Source: JBDHZK01 sp039811865 (GTDB lineage Bacteria; Actinomycetota; Actinomycetes; Propionibacteriales; Propionibacteriaceae). From it: a stretch of DNA of 17,674 nt. The translations under genes and the position numbers were made by a program. The notes below the pieces were generated by a model. The model was given only the letters and a program-made list of their open reading frames with translations. It searched no databases and was not told the DNA's origin. Location of the stretch: the NCBI GenBank assembly GCA_039811865.1, contig JBDHZK010000051.1:1-17674 (forward strand), read 5' to 3'. Shown here in pieces: positions 7,017-13,446 of the stretch. The stretch's first letter is position 1. Each line of letters begins with the position of its first letter.

Positions 7017-7652
7017 ATGGGCGGATCCCTGGCCGATGTCGAGTTCGTCGTCGGCTCCATGACCGGCACGATCATCGACAACGAGCAATATTTCGGCGAG
7101 TTGGACGCGGTTGTCGGCGATGGCGACTTCGGCTATTCGCTGGCGCGCGGGTTTGAGATCGTCAAGGCCGAATGGGACTCCTTCGACCGGTCCGATCCGG
7201 GCACCTTCTTGATCAAGATCGCCGCCACGATCTCGGCTCGCATCGGCGGGACGTCCGGGCCCATCTGGGGTACGGCGATCCTGCGGGCGGGCTCGCAGTT
7301 GCGCGGCGGGGACGAGTTCGACGCCCAGGACGTCTTCCGCGCCCTCCGGGCGTCCGTCGAGGGAATCAAGGCCCGTGGCAAGGCCGAACTTGGTGAGAAG
7401 ACGTTGCTGGACTCGCTGGTGCCCGCCATCGACACCCTCGAATCCGAGGTGGCGGCCGGAAGCGAGCCTGACAGGGTCGTGCGGGCCATGGCGGTCACCG
7501 CCCGACAGGCCGCGGACGACACGGCGAAGCTGCAGGCGATGCGCGGACGGGCGTCCTACACCGGGGCTCGCAGCGTCGGGAGCGTGGACGCCGGCGCCAT
7601 GGCCGTCGCCGTCATCCTCGAAAAGCTGGCCGCCGACTGGCCAAGCAACTAA
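7017..7652 (+). CDS. dhaL: Dihydroxyacetone kinase subunit DhaL (ADP/ATP-binding, DAK2 domain)
   Basis: The nucleotide-binding subunit that passes a phosphoryl group to dihydroxyacetone held on DhaK. At 211 residues it is a standalone DAK2 domain. The magnesium-nucleotide aspartates fall at D30, D35 and D37 (LDAVVGDGDFG), the same numbers as in E. coli DhaL. IGGTSGPIWGT (76-86), GEKTLLDSLVPA (126-137) and MRGRASYTG (175-183) are family motifs. The residue after D37 is Phe38 where classical DhaL has His. AGGAG (7006-7010) lies 6 nt before the ATG. dhaL precedes dhaK, the reverse of the usual order. No DhaM or other PTS phosphodonor is nearby, so the pair either uses ATP directly or borrows a DhaM encoded elsewhere. 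A related ketose such as erythrulose is an alternative substrate. Confidence 0.92.
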   Translation: MGGSLADVEFVVGSMTGTIIDNEQYFGELDAVVGDGDFGYSLARGFEIVKAEWDSFDRSDPGTFLIKIAATISARIGGTSGPIWGTAILRAGSQLRGGDEFDAQDVFRALRASVEGIKARGKAELGEKTLLDSLVPAIDTLESEVAAGSEPDRVVRAMAVTARQAADDTAKLQAMRGRASYTGARSVGSVDAGAMAVAVILEKLAADWPSN

Positions 7653-7691
7653 GCAACAACAAGACCGTTCACCTATGTCAAGGGAGACAAT

Positions 7692-8687
7692 ATGAAGAAG
7701 TTCGTCAATGATCCCAAGCAGTTCGTCCCCGAAATGCTCAAGGGTATTGCGCTGGCGAATCCGGACACGATCAAGTACGTGCCCGAATACAACCTGATCA
7801 TGCGCGCCGACGCGCCGAACGACGACAAGGTCAGCATCGTGCAAGGCTCCGGTTCGGGTCACGAGCCAGCTCACGTCATGGTGGTCGGCAAGGGGATGCT
7901 GGACGCCGCTTGCCCGGGCGACGTCTTCGCCGCACCGCCGGCGGACTACGTCTACCAGACCGCCAAGCTGGTGGCCTCCGACAAGGGCGTCTTGCTGCTG
8001 GTGAACAACTACACCGGCGACAAGATGGCCTTCGAGATGGCGCAGGAACTGGCCGAGGCCGACGGCATCAAGGTGACGACGCTGTTCATCGACGACGACG
8101 TCGCGGTGCAGGACTCGCTGTACACGGTCGGCCGCCGCGGCGTGGCCGGCAACTTCTTCGTCATGAAGGCGTGCGGGGCCAAGGCCGAGGCGGGAGCCGA
8201 TCTGGACGAGGTCGTCCGGGTGGGCGAGAAGGTCAACAGCGTCACCAGGACGATGGGCATCGCGCTGAGCGCGTGCACTCCGCCGGCGAAGGGCGCGCCG
8301 TTGTTCGACATCGCCGACGACGAGATCGAGATCGGCGTCGGGATCCACGGCGAGCCCGGCCGCAAGCGCGCCAAGCTCGTCTCCGCCAACGAGATCGTCG
8401 ATGTCCTTCTGGACGCCGTCGTCCCCGATCTCCCCTTCGCCTCCGGCGACCGGGTCGCGCTGATGATCAACGGCCTCGGCGGCACCCCGATCAGCGAGCT
8501 CTACCTGCTCTACGGGATCGCGGCGCAACGGCTGGCCGATCAGGGAATCAAGATCGTCCGCAGCTACGTCGGTGAATACTGCACGTCGCTGGAGATGGCC
8601 GGTGCTTCGCTCACCTTGGTCAAGCTGGACGACGAGATCGAGGAGTTGCTCGCGGCTCCAGCCGAGATCGTGAACCGGATCTTCTGA
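7692..8687 (+). CDS. dhaK: Dihydroxyacetone kinase substrate-binding subunit DhaK (DAK1 domain)
   Basis: Binds dihydroxyacetone covalently through a histidine and presents it for phosphorylation to DHAP. The 331-residue protein is a complete DAK1 domain. The catalytic set is visible: H57 in GSGSGHEPAH (52-61), D110 in NNYTGDKMAFEMA, and H219 in GVGIHGEPG (216-223), matching H56, D109 and H218 of E. coli DhaK. VNSVTRTMGIALS and INGLGGTPISELYL are further family stretches. The ATG at 7692 has AAGGGAG 5 nt upstream. The 39-base spacer from dhaL shows no terminator, so the subunits are co-transcribed. The three active-site residues argue for a functional ketotriose (or ketotetrose) kinase rather than a DhaQ-type regulatory relative. 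Confidence 0.95.
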   Translation: MKKFVNDPKQFVPEMLKGIALANPDTIKYVPEYNLIMRADAPNDDKVSIVQGSGSGHEPAHVMVVGKGMLDAACPGDVFAAPPADYVYQTAKLVASDKGVLLLVNNYTGDKMAFEMAQELAEADGIKVTTLFIDDDVAVQDSLYTVGRRGVAGNFFVMKACGAKAEAGADLDEVVRVGEKVNSVTRTMGIALSACTPPAKGAPLFDIADDEIEIGVGIHGEPGRKRAKLVSANEIVDVLLDAVVPDLPFASGDRVALMINGLGGTPISELYLLYGIAAQRLADQGIKIVRSYVGEYCTSLEMAGASLTLVKLDDEIEELLAAPAEIVNRIF

Positions 8688-8699
8688 TCCGCATGAAGA

Positions 8700-8732
8700 C
8701 CGGCCACGTCGAGTAGCAGTCGCCGTGGCCGG
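8700..8732 (+). other. Intercistronic hairpin between dhaK and the GlcG-like gene
   Basis: CCGGCCACG (8700-8708) and CGTGGCCGG (8724-8732) form a perfect 9-bp stem with a 15-base loop, 12 bases after the dhaK stop. It could attenuate transcription or stabilise the 3' end of the upstream message. No U-tract follows, so full termination is unlikely. Confidence 0.45.
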
Positions 8733-8786
8733 GCCAGATCCCCACGTCCGAATCACCCACGAAGAACCACCAACGAAGGAGTTCCT

Positions 8787-9203
8787 ATGACAGCGAAGAT
8801 CAAAGACAGCCTAACCCTGGAAGACGCGCGCCGAGTGATCGCGGCGGCAGAGGCCAAGGCCGTCGAGCTTGGAGTGCCGCAGGACATCGCCGTCGTCGAC
8901 GCCGGCGGCAATCTGAAGGCGCACGTCCGCATGGACACCGCCAACGTCGGCAGCATCCACATCTCGATCAACAAGGCCTACACGTCGATCGCGTTCCAGT
9001 GCCAGACCGCCGACCTGACCGCGATTACCAGAGTCGATCAGGATCTTTACGGCCTCAACGATGCCCACGGCGGCCGGCTGGTCGTCTTCCCGGGCGGCAT
9101 CCCGCTGGTCAAGGACGGCGTCATCGTCGGAGCCGTCGGCGTCTCCACCGGCACGATCGAGGAGGACCAGGCCGTCGCCGAAGCGGGCGCCGCGGCGCTC
9201 TGA
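8787..9203 (+). CDS. GlcG/HbpS family protein (DUF336)
   Basis: A 138-residue single-domain protein of the GlcG/HbpS (DUF336) family. Members include heme-binding HbpS of Streptomyces, GlcG of glycolate operons and the C-terminal domain of PduO. Family features: LTLEDARRVIAAAEAKAVE at the start, the strand-turn IAVVDAGGNLKAHVRMD, IHISINKAYTSIAF (an S..KA.T segment) and the C-terminal GGIPLVKDGVIVGAVGVSTG. A near-perfect AAGGAG (8776-8781) lies 5 nt before the ATG. There is no signal peptide. GlcG-like genes often accompany glycerol, propanediol or dihydroxyacetone genes, which fits this position, but their biochemical role there is unproven. I would not assign heme binding without data. Confidence 0.85.
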   Translation: MTAKIKDSLTLEDARRVIAAAEAKAVELGVPQDIAVVDAGGNLKAHVRMDTANVGSIHISINKAYTSIAFQCQTADLTAITRVDQDLYGLNDAHGGRLVVFPGGIPLVKDGVIVGAVGVSTGTIEEDQAVAEAGAAAL

Positions 9204-9222
9204 CCGACCCCCCCGCAGGACG

Positions 9223-9260
9223 CCCGGGCCGGACGCAAACAGCTAACCGGCCGGCCCGGG
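9223..9260 (+). other. Intercistronic hairpin 1 before the transaldolase gene
   Basis: CCCGGGCCGG (9223-9232) pairs perfectly with CCGGCCCGGG (9251-9260) around an 18-base loop. It begins 20 bases after the GlcG-like stop. It is the first of two tandem strong hairpins in the 150-base spacer. Confidence 0.5.
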
Positions 9261-9272
9261 TCCCTGCCCCCA

Positions 9273-9333
9273 GCGCAGCCGCGCCGCCCTGCCCGCGGAC
9301 GAGCTCAAACCCGTGCGGGTGGCGCGGCTGCGC
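9273..9333 (+). other. Intercistronic hairpin 2, adjoining the transaldolase ribosome-binding site
   Basis: GCGCAGCCGCGCC (9273-9285) is the exact reverse complement of GGCGCGGCTGCGC (9321-9333). The stem extends inward by one G-U and three G-C pairs (9286-9289 with 9317-9320). It ends 6 bases before the Shine-Dalgarno AAAGGA (9340-9345). Placement suggests RNA-level control such as attenuation, a processing site or differential stability; a partial terminator is equally possible. Confidence 0.55.
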
Positions 9334-9353
9334 AACCACAAAGGACTTTCCAA

Positions 9354-10670
9354 ATGCCCACGTCAGTTCAAACCATCAATCTCCGGGTCGAGAGCCTGGG
9401 CCTGCCCGCGGTGGCGGGGGAGGAGGACACGGTCGCACGGCTCACGGCCCTGCCCCTGTCAGAGGCGACATTCGCCCTTGCCAGCGCCTGCGCGCGGCAC
9501 CTCGGCGGCACCGAAGAGTTCAACCGGGTGATCGACTACTTCAAGGTCCCCGCGGGACACCTACCGGCGGGCTTCCGCGTCGAGTGGGAGTTGGCCGGGG
9601 ACGGCGTCCTGCGCGCCGACCTCGTGCGCGACATCGCCTGGGACACCGACGGACGGCTCCGTCCGACACCGGTCTTGTTGTCGGCCGACACGGCCAACCC
9701 GTACGAACTCGAGCCGATCGCCCCGTTGATCGCCAACCTCACCTGCAACCCGGGAATCATCTACGACCTGTTCATCAACAATCCCAAGGCCAACCTTGAC
9801 CATCGATTCTCGACCCGCGACGAAGTGATGGCCGAGATTGGCCGCATCCTGGGGTCGGGCTGCGACATCAGCGTCGAGCTCAACAACCCGTTCGATCCCG
9901 ACTTCGCCAAGATCCTCGACGAGGCGCAGAAGTTCAGCGACATGCTCGGCCGCTGGCGGGCGGTGATCAAGGTGCCCCACACCGGTCCGGTCAACTCAGC
10001 CAACGTCGGACAGTTGCTGGACGGCAGCAAACTGCTGGACCGACGCTGGTTCGCGCCGGCAACCGCCGATTCGCTGGCCGGGCACCGGCTGGCGCTGAAG
10101 CTTCGCGAGCACGGTTTCCGGGTCAACTTCACGCTGATGTTCGAGCCGCACCAGGCGCTGCTCGCGCTGCAGGCCCGCCCGGCCTACATCAACAGCTTCG
10201 TGCGGCACCGCCTGCTGCAAAGCACGAACCTGGCCGCGTTGCTGGCCGAGTATCGCGAGTCGGGCGACGAGGACGTCCTGGTGCGCCTGCGCGACTACCT
10301 GATCAAGACCGACTACCTGTCGTCCGCGGACAGCGGTTTTGGCCTGCGCGATGCGCTTCAAATGGCCGAGGAGACGCTCGCGCTGCGGCGATTCGACGGC
10401 GAGGGCGACGACGGGCTGGACGATGTCCGGCACAACCTGCGCGTCCTTCGAACCGCGAACCTGCCACAGACCCGGTTGATCATCTGTTCGATGGAAGGGG
10501 CCACGATGTACCCCGCCGTCGAGCGGCTGCTCGCCGAGCCGGAATTCGCGGACATGGGCGACCGCGTGGTGATTACCGCGGAGCCCGCATACCTCGCCAG
10601 GTTCGCGTCGGCGAACCAGGTGGTCAGCTACCAGCGGCGGTTCATGACCGCGGCGAGGGGCCAAAGCTGA
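9354..10670 (+). CDS. Transaldolase-family protein with N- and C-terminal extensions
   Basis: A 438-residue protein whose middle (about 107-300) aligns by eye with class I transaldolase barrels. D112 in SADTANPYEL matches D17 of E. coli TalB. N132 in LTCNPGIIYD matches the TTNPSLI Asn. E175 in ISVELNNP matches E96. Lys206 in AVIKVPHTG matches the Schiff-base K132. N258/T260 in VNFTLMF match N154/T156, and S281 in YINSFVRHRL matches S176. All catalytic positions are kept, so three-carbon dihydroxyacetone transfer or release is plausible. About 105 residues precede and 140 follow the barrel, where ordinary transaldolases have little or none. AAAGGA (9340-9345) marks the start. It is last in the aldolase-DhaLK operon, before a strong terminator. 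It may be a transaldolase, a fructose-6-phosphate-aldolase-like enzyme or a new specificity; the family call is firmer than the reaction. Confidence 0.78.
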   Translation: MPTSVQTINLRVESLGLPAVAGEEDTVARLTALPLSEATFALASACARHLGGTEEFNRVIDYFKVPAGHLPAGFRVEWELAGDGVLRADLVRDIAWDTDGRLRPTPVLLSADTANPYELEPIAPLIANLTCNPGIIYDLFINNPKANLDHRFSTRDEVMAEIGRILGSGCDISVELNNPFDPDFAKILDEAQKFSDMLGRWRAVIKVPHTGPVNSANVGQLLDGSKLLDRRWFAPATADSLAGHRLALKLREHGFRVNFTLMFEPHQALLALQARPAYINSFVRHRLLQSTNLAALLAEYRESGDEDVLVRLRDYLIKTDYLSSADSGFGLRDALQMAEETLALRRFDGEGDDGLDDVRHNLRVLRTANLPQTRLIICSMEGATMYPAVERLLAEPEFADMGDRVVITAEPAYLARFASANQVVSYQRRFMTAARGQS

Positions 10671-10681
10671 CCTGAGGTGGG

Positions 10682-10730
10682 CGAGCGGACGGCAGGACCG
10701 GCGGTCGGGCCGGCACCTGCCGTCCGCTCG
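10682..10730 (+). terminator. Strong hairpin terminator ending the aldolase-DhaLK operon
   Basis: CGAGCGGACGGCAGG (10682-10696) pairs perfectly over 15 bp with CCTGCCGTCCGCTCG (10716-10730). A nested CCGGC/GCCGG stem (10698-10702 and 10709-10713) fills the loop. It starts 11 bases after the transaldolase stop. There is no U-tract, which is common for actinobacterial terminators. Confidence 0.65.
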
Positions 10731-10778
10731 ACGACTGCTCTGAGCCGATGGCGTGCTTCGGGCGTGGCTGGTGTCTGA

Positions 10779-10800
10779 CGGCGCCGGGTTCGAGGCGCCG
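10779..10800. terminator. Candidate hairpin between convergent genes
   Basis: CGGCGCC (10779-10785) and GGCGCCG (10794-10800) form a 7-bp stem with an 8-base loop. It sits 23 bases beyond the minus-strand DUF488 stop, between it and the plus-strand transaldolase gene, so it may stop transcription of the DUF488 gene. Confidence 0.35.
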
Positions 10801-10823
10801 GTGGGTTCGGGCGAACGGGACGA

Positions 10824-11183
10824 CTAAGCCCCGGCTTGGATGCGGCGCAGATAGTCGGCCAGCACCACCGCCTGGTCGTGCTCTTGGTCACGGGTGGCGC
10901 CTAGCAGGGTGAGACGAGGCGCCCCTTCAGCCCGGGCGAGCAGGGCGGCGGGCGCGTCCGAGGCGTCCAGTTCGGCCCGGTAACGGACCTCGAAGTCGGC
11001 GAACGGCAGCCCATCGTGGTGGAAGGCGATGCGAAGCTCGTTGGACGGGGCGACGTCCTTGTCCCACTCGTCGAGGGCGGCGCGCTGCTTGGACATGCCG
11101 CGCGGCCAGAGGCGATCCACCAGAGCCCGGTAGCCGTCGTCCGGACTCGCCTCGTCGTAGATGCGCTTGGTGACGATTTCCAT
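10824..11183 (-). CDS. DUF488 family protein (YeaO-like)
   Basis: A 119-residue small protein of the DUF488/YeaO family (COG3189 type). Family markers are the start IVTKRIYDEASPDDGYRALV, VDRLWPRGMSKQRAALDEWDKDVAPS, and the later VRYRAEL and LTLLGATRDQEHDQAVVLADYLR. Length is normal. Function is unknown; DUF488 proteins have been placed near restriction and DNA-modification enzymes by motif comparison, but no activity is established. The ATG at 11183 is preferred because it begins the family-conserved strand; only a weak purine-rich sequence precedes it. The gene is transcribed divergently from the GNAT gene, and the second inverted-repeat element lies in the shared upstream region. Confidence 0.88.
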   Translation of the reverse strand: MEIVTKRIYDEASPDDGYRALVDRLWPRGMSKQRAALDEWDKDVAPSNELRIAFHHDGLPFADFEVRYRAELDASDAPAALLARAEGAPRLTLLGATRDQEHDQAVVLADYLRRIQAGA

Positions 11184-11253
11184 GTCTCATCTTCGTCCGT
11201 TGGTTCCGAACAGCCAAGGGTGCGGCCATCGGGCCAGGAGCGAGGGTCGATCA

Positions 11254-11340
11254 TGTGAAAACGTGCGGCGGGTCGTCGTGCCGAGGGGCGCGCGCCGCTT
11301 GAATCCCCGCTGCCGCGACGAAGCGCCGCACGTTTTCACA
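11254..11340. repeat. Inverted-repeat element, copy 2 (perfect 17-bp terminal repeats)
   Basis: TGTGAAAACGTGCGGCG (11254-11270) and CGCCGCACGTTTTCACA (11324-11340) are exact reverse complements bounding an 87-base element. Inner segments also pair in part: TCGTCG near 11273 with CGACGA near 11317, and GGGG with CCCC around the centre. The element could fold into a long imperfect hairpin. It lies in the intergenic region between the divergent DUF488 and GNAT genes and shares its left arm with copy 1 at 4964. Confidence 0.8.
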
Positions 11341-11416
11341 CTCTCGGGTTCGCATCCCCCCGACCGACTCGGTGGTCGGCCTCCCGTCGCGAAAAACATG
11401 GTGCCGCTTGGCGCCG

Positions 11417-11426
11417 GAAGCGCTTC
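11417..11426. promoter_or_regulatory. Perfect 10-bp palindrome GAAGCGCTTC upstream of the GNAT gene
   Basis: GAAGCGCTTC lies 9 bases before the GTG start. Its central CG flanked by GAA/TTC half-sites resembles LacI-family operators (general form GNAANCGNTTNC). A protein bound here would block promoter escape or translation start of the acetyltransferase gene. No LacI-family gene is in the window. Confidence 0.3.
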
Positions 11427-11435
11427 AATTCGTCG

Positions 11436-12332
11436 GTGGATTTGCCTGCACGTCTCGTCACCCGCCCGCTCACCATGACGGACGCCCGTGCGGTGTTCGA
11501 GGTGATGGCGCGCGACCAGCTCCGCACCGGTGGCCGGGTCGAGATCGAGGAGGCCGACATCGTCGGCGACTGGCAGCGGCCCAGCTTCGAAATCGGGTCC
11601 AGCACGGTCGGCGTTTTCGAGTCGGGACGCTTGATCGCCTACGCCGAGGTCTCCGGCGGCGACCGCGGGGACGCCTGCGTCGACCCGGACTACCTCGGCC
11701 GCGGCATCGGCACCTGGCTGGCGCACTGGATGCAGTCGCGGGCGCGGTCGCGCGGGGCGAAAGTGATCGGGATGCCGGTGCGCCAGGGCTCGCCCGGGGA
11801 CCGACTGCTGGCCGCGCTCGGCTACCGCGTCCGCTGGACGACGTGGGTGCTGGAACTCCCCGAGGGGGCCGTCATCCCGGCCCGCGATCTGCCCACCGGC
11901 TACGCCGTTCGTGAGGCGCATCCCGCCGAGCACGCGGGCGTCCACGACCTGATCGAGGACGCCTTCCTCGAGTGGTCCGAACGCGAGCGGCAACCCTTCG
12001 AGGACTTCGACGCCCAAGTAGTCGGGCGTCCCGGGTTCGAACCGTGGACGCTGCGGGTGGTCACCGATGCCACCGGGGCGCTTGTCGCGGCAGCGGTCGT
12101 CCTGCTCACCGAGGAAGGCGAGGGTTACGTCGAGCGCCTGGCCACGCGGGCCGACCAGCGCGGCCGGGGACTCGCCCAAGCCCTACTCGTGGACGCCTTC
12201 GCCGCCGCCCGGGCACACGGTGCGACGCGCTCGGGTCTGTCCACCGATACCCGCACCGGCGCGCTGAGCCTTTACGAGAAGGTGGGCATGGTCGTGACCC
12301 AGACCTGGGTCAACCGGGCGATCGAGGTGTGA
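11436..12332 (+). CDS. Tandem GNAT-family N-acetyltransferase
   Basis: A 298-residue cytoplasmic acetyl-CoA-dependent acyltransferase built of two GNAT folds. Domain 1 (about 6-145) has the acetyl-CoA pyrophosphate loop in VDPDYLGRGIGTWL. Domain 2 (about 150-298) has the stronger loop ATRADQRGRGLAQALL plus the C-terminal STDTRTGALSLYEKVGM, typical of an active GNAT. The layout resembles mycothiol synthase MshD and other two-domain actinobacterial GNATs, but no MshD-specific feature is seen, so the acceptor is unknown. The GTG at 11436 starts the first beta strand; an ATG 13 codons later (11475) is a possible alternative. A palindrome lies directly upstream. Downstream the gene converges on the exporter operon. 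Confidence 0.85.
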   Translation: MDLPARLVTRPLTMTDARAVFEVMARDQLRTGGRVEIEEADIVGDWQRPSFEIGSSTVGVFESGRLIAYAEVSGGDRGDACVDPDYLGRGIGTWLAHWMQSRARSRGAKVIGMPVRQGSPGDRLLAALGYRVRWTTWVLELPEGAVIPARDLPTGYAVREAHPAEHAGVHDLIEDAFLEWSERERQPFEDFDAQVVGRPGFEPWTLRVVTDATGALVAAAVVLLTEEGEGYVERLATRADQRGRGLAQALLVDAFAAARAHGATRSGLSTDTRTGALSLYEKVGMVVTQTWVNRAIEV

Positions 12333-12390
12333 GTGGTTGGTGCGGGCGCGGCGGCATGACCTGCAATCAGGACCGACCGCGCGAACGCTG

Positions 12391-12414
12391 ATCGGCGCCG
12401 TGGCGTCGGCCGAT
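12391..12414. terminator. Candidate hairpin between the GNAT gene and the exporter operon
   Basis: ATCGGC (12391-12396) pairs with GCCGAT (12409-12414) around a 12-base loop. It lies between two convergent transcription units, 58 bases after the GNAT stop and 38 bases beyond the exporter ATPase stop, so it could serve either. The short stem and lack of a U-tract keep confidence low. Confidence 0.3.
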
Positions 12415-12452
12415 GCGCGACCGTACCCAAACTGGCGCGCAGCCCGGCGGCC

Positions 12453-13430
12453 CTACCCGCGCTCCCGCTCCCGGGCGACGAGGTTGACGAAGACGTCCTC
12501 GATGGTCGCCTCGACCGGCTCCACGCGGGCGTCCGCGAAACCGCCGCCGACCAGCCGCTGCGCCAACTCCTCGCCGCTGGGCCCGCCAGCGCCGACCACC
12601 GCGTGCAAGGCGGCACCCGACAGGTACGCCTCGGTCACGTCAGGCGAGCCCTCCAACAGCGCGAGCGCACCGTCGGCGTCCTGCACGGAGATCTCGAAGA
12701 TGCGCTGGTCCGACAAGGACGCCCGGATCTGCTGCGGGCTGCCGTCGGCGATCAGGCGGCCGCGGTACATGAACGCCAGGCGGCTGCAGTTGCTGGCCTC
12801 GTCCATGTAGTGCGTGGTCACGAAGAGGGTGACGCCGCGGCTGGCCAGGTCGTACAGCAGGTCCCAGAACTGGCGCCGGGCGACGGGGTCGACGCCGCCG
12901 GTGGGCTCGTCCAGGAACAGCAGTTCGGGCTCGTGGATGGTCGCGGTCCCCAGCGCGAGCCGCTGCCGCCAACCCACCGACAGGTTGGACGGGCGCTCGT
13001 TCTCGCGTCCGACCAGGTCCGCCATCCGCAGGACGTACTCCCGACGCTGCGCGAAGACGTCCGGCGGCACGTCGTACACGCCGGCGTAGAAGCGCAGGTT
13101 CTCATCGACGGTGAGGTCCTCGAAGAGGGCGAACTTCTGCGACATGTACCCGATCCGGCGCTTCACCTGCTCCGGCTTGCGGACGACGTCGGTGCCCAGC
13201 ACCAGCGCCCGCCCACCCTGCGGGGCGATGGTCCCGGTGAGCATGCGGATCATGGTCGTCTTGCCGGAACCGTTGGGTCCGAGGAAGCCGAACACCTCCC
13301 CGCGCGGCACGTCGAAGTCGACCGCGTCGACGGCCGTGAACGACCCGAAGCGCTTGGTCAGCCCGCGCACCGAGATGGCCTGATCCGGGTCGGGTTCAGT
13401 GCCGCGCAGCCCGGCGAGGTGCTCGCTCAT
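12453..13430 (-). CDS. ABC exporter ATPase 2 (YbhF C-terminal-half type)
   Basis: A 325-residue cytoplasmic ATPase powering the ABC-2 permeases encoded just upstream. Walker A is GPNGSGKT (51-58), the Q-loop YMSQKF (Q98), Walker B LLFLDE (170-175) and the H-loop TTHYMDEA with H207. The signature is LSVGW (150-154) instead of LSGGQ; Val replaces the third-position Gly (codon 12975-12977). The C-terminal part (about 235-325) is the usual DrrA/YbhF-type accessory domain ending EDVFVNLV. GAAGGGA lies just before the ATG, 16 bases after the permease stop. It probably pairs with ATPase 1 as a heterodimer. In E. coli YbhF both ATPase halves are one polypeptide; here this half is a separate gene at the operon's 3' end. 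Confidence 0.93.
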   Translation of the reverse strand: MSEHLAGLRGTEPDPDQAISVRGLTKRFGSFTAVDAVDFDVPRGEVFGFLGPNGSGKTTMIRMLTGTIAPQGGRALVLGTDVVRKPEQVKRRIGYMSQKFALFEDLTVDENLRFYAGVYDVPPDVFAQRREYVLRMADLVGRENERPSNLSVGWRQRLALGTATIHEPELLFLDEPTGGVDPVARRQFWDLLYDLASRGVTLFVTTHYMDEASNCSRLAFMYRGRLIADGSPQQIRASLSDQRIFEISVQDADGALALLEGSPDVTEAYLSGAALHAVVGAGGPSGEELAQRLVGGGFADARVEPVEATIEDVFVNLVARERERG

Positions 13431-13446
13431 CGAGGTTCCCTTCGCA

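Noticed and set aside
6864..8756. A 630-codon minus-strand open frame opposite dhaL and dhaK
   Set aside because: It is the antisense shadow of strongly conserved dhaL/dhaK genes, His/Arg/Gly-rich, no motif, typical of high-GC third-position bias.
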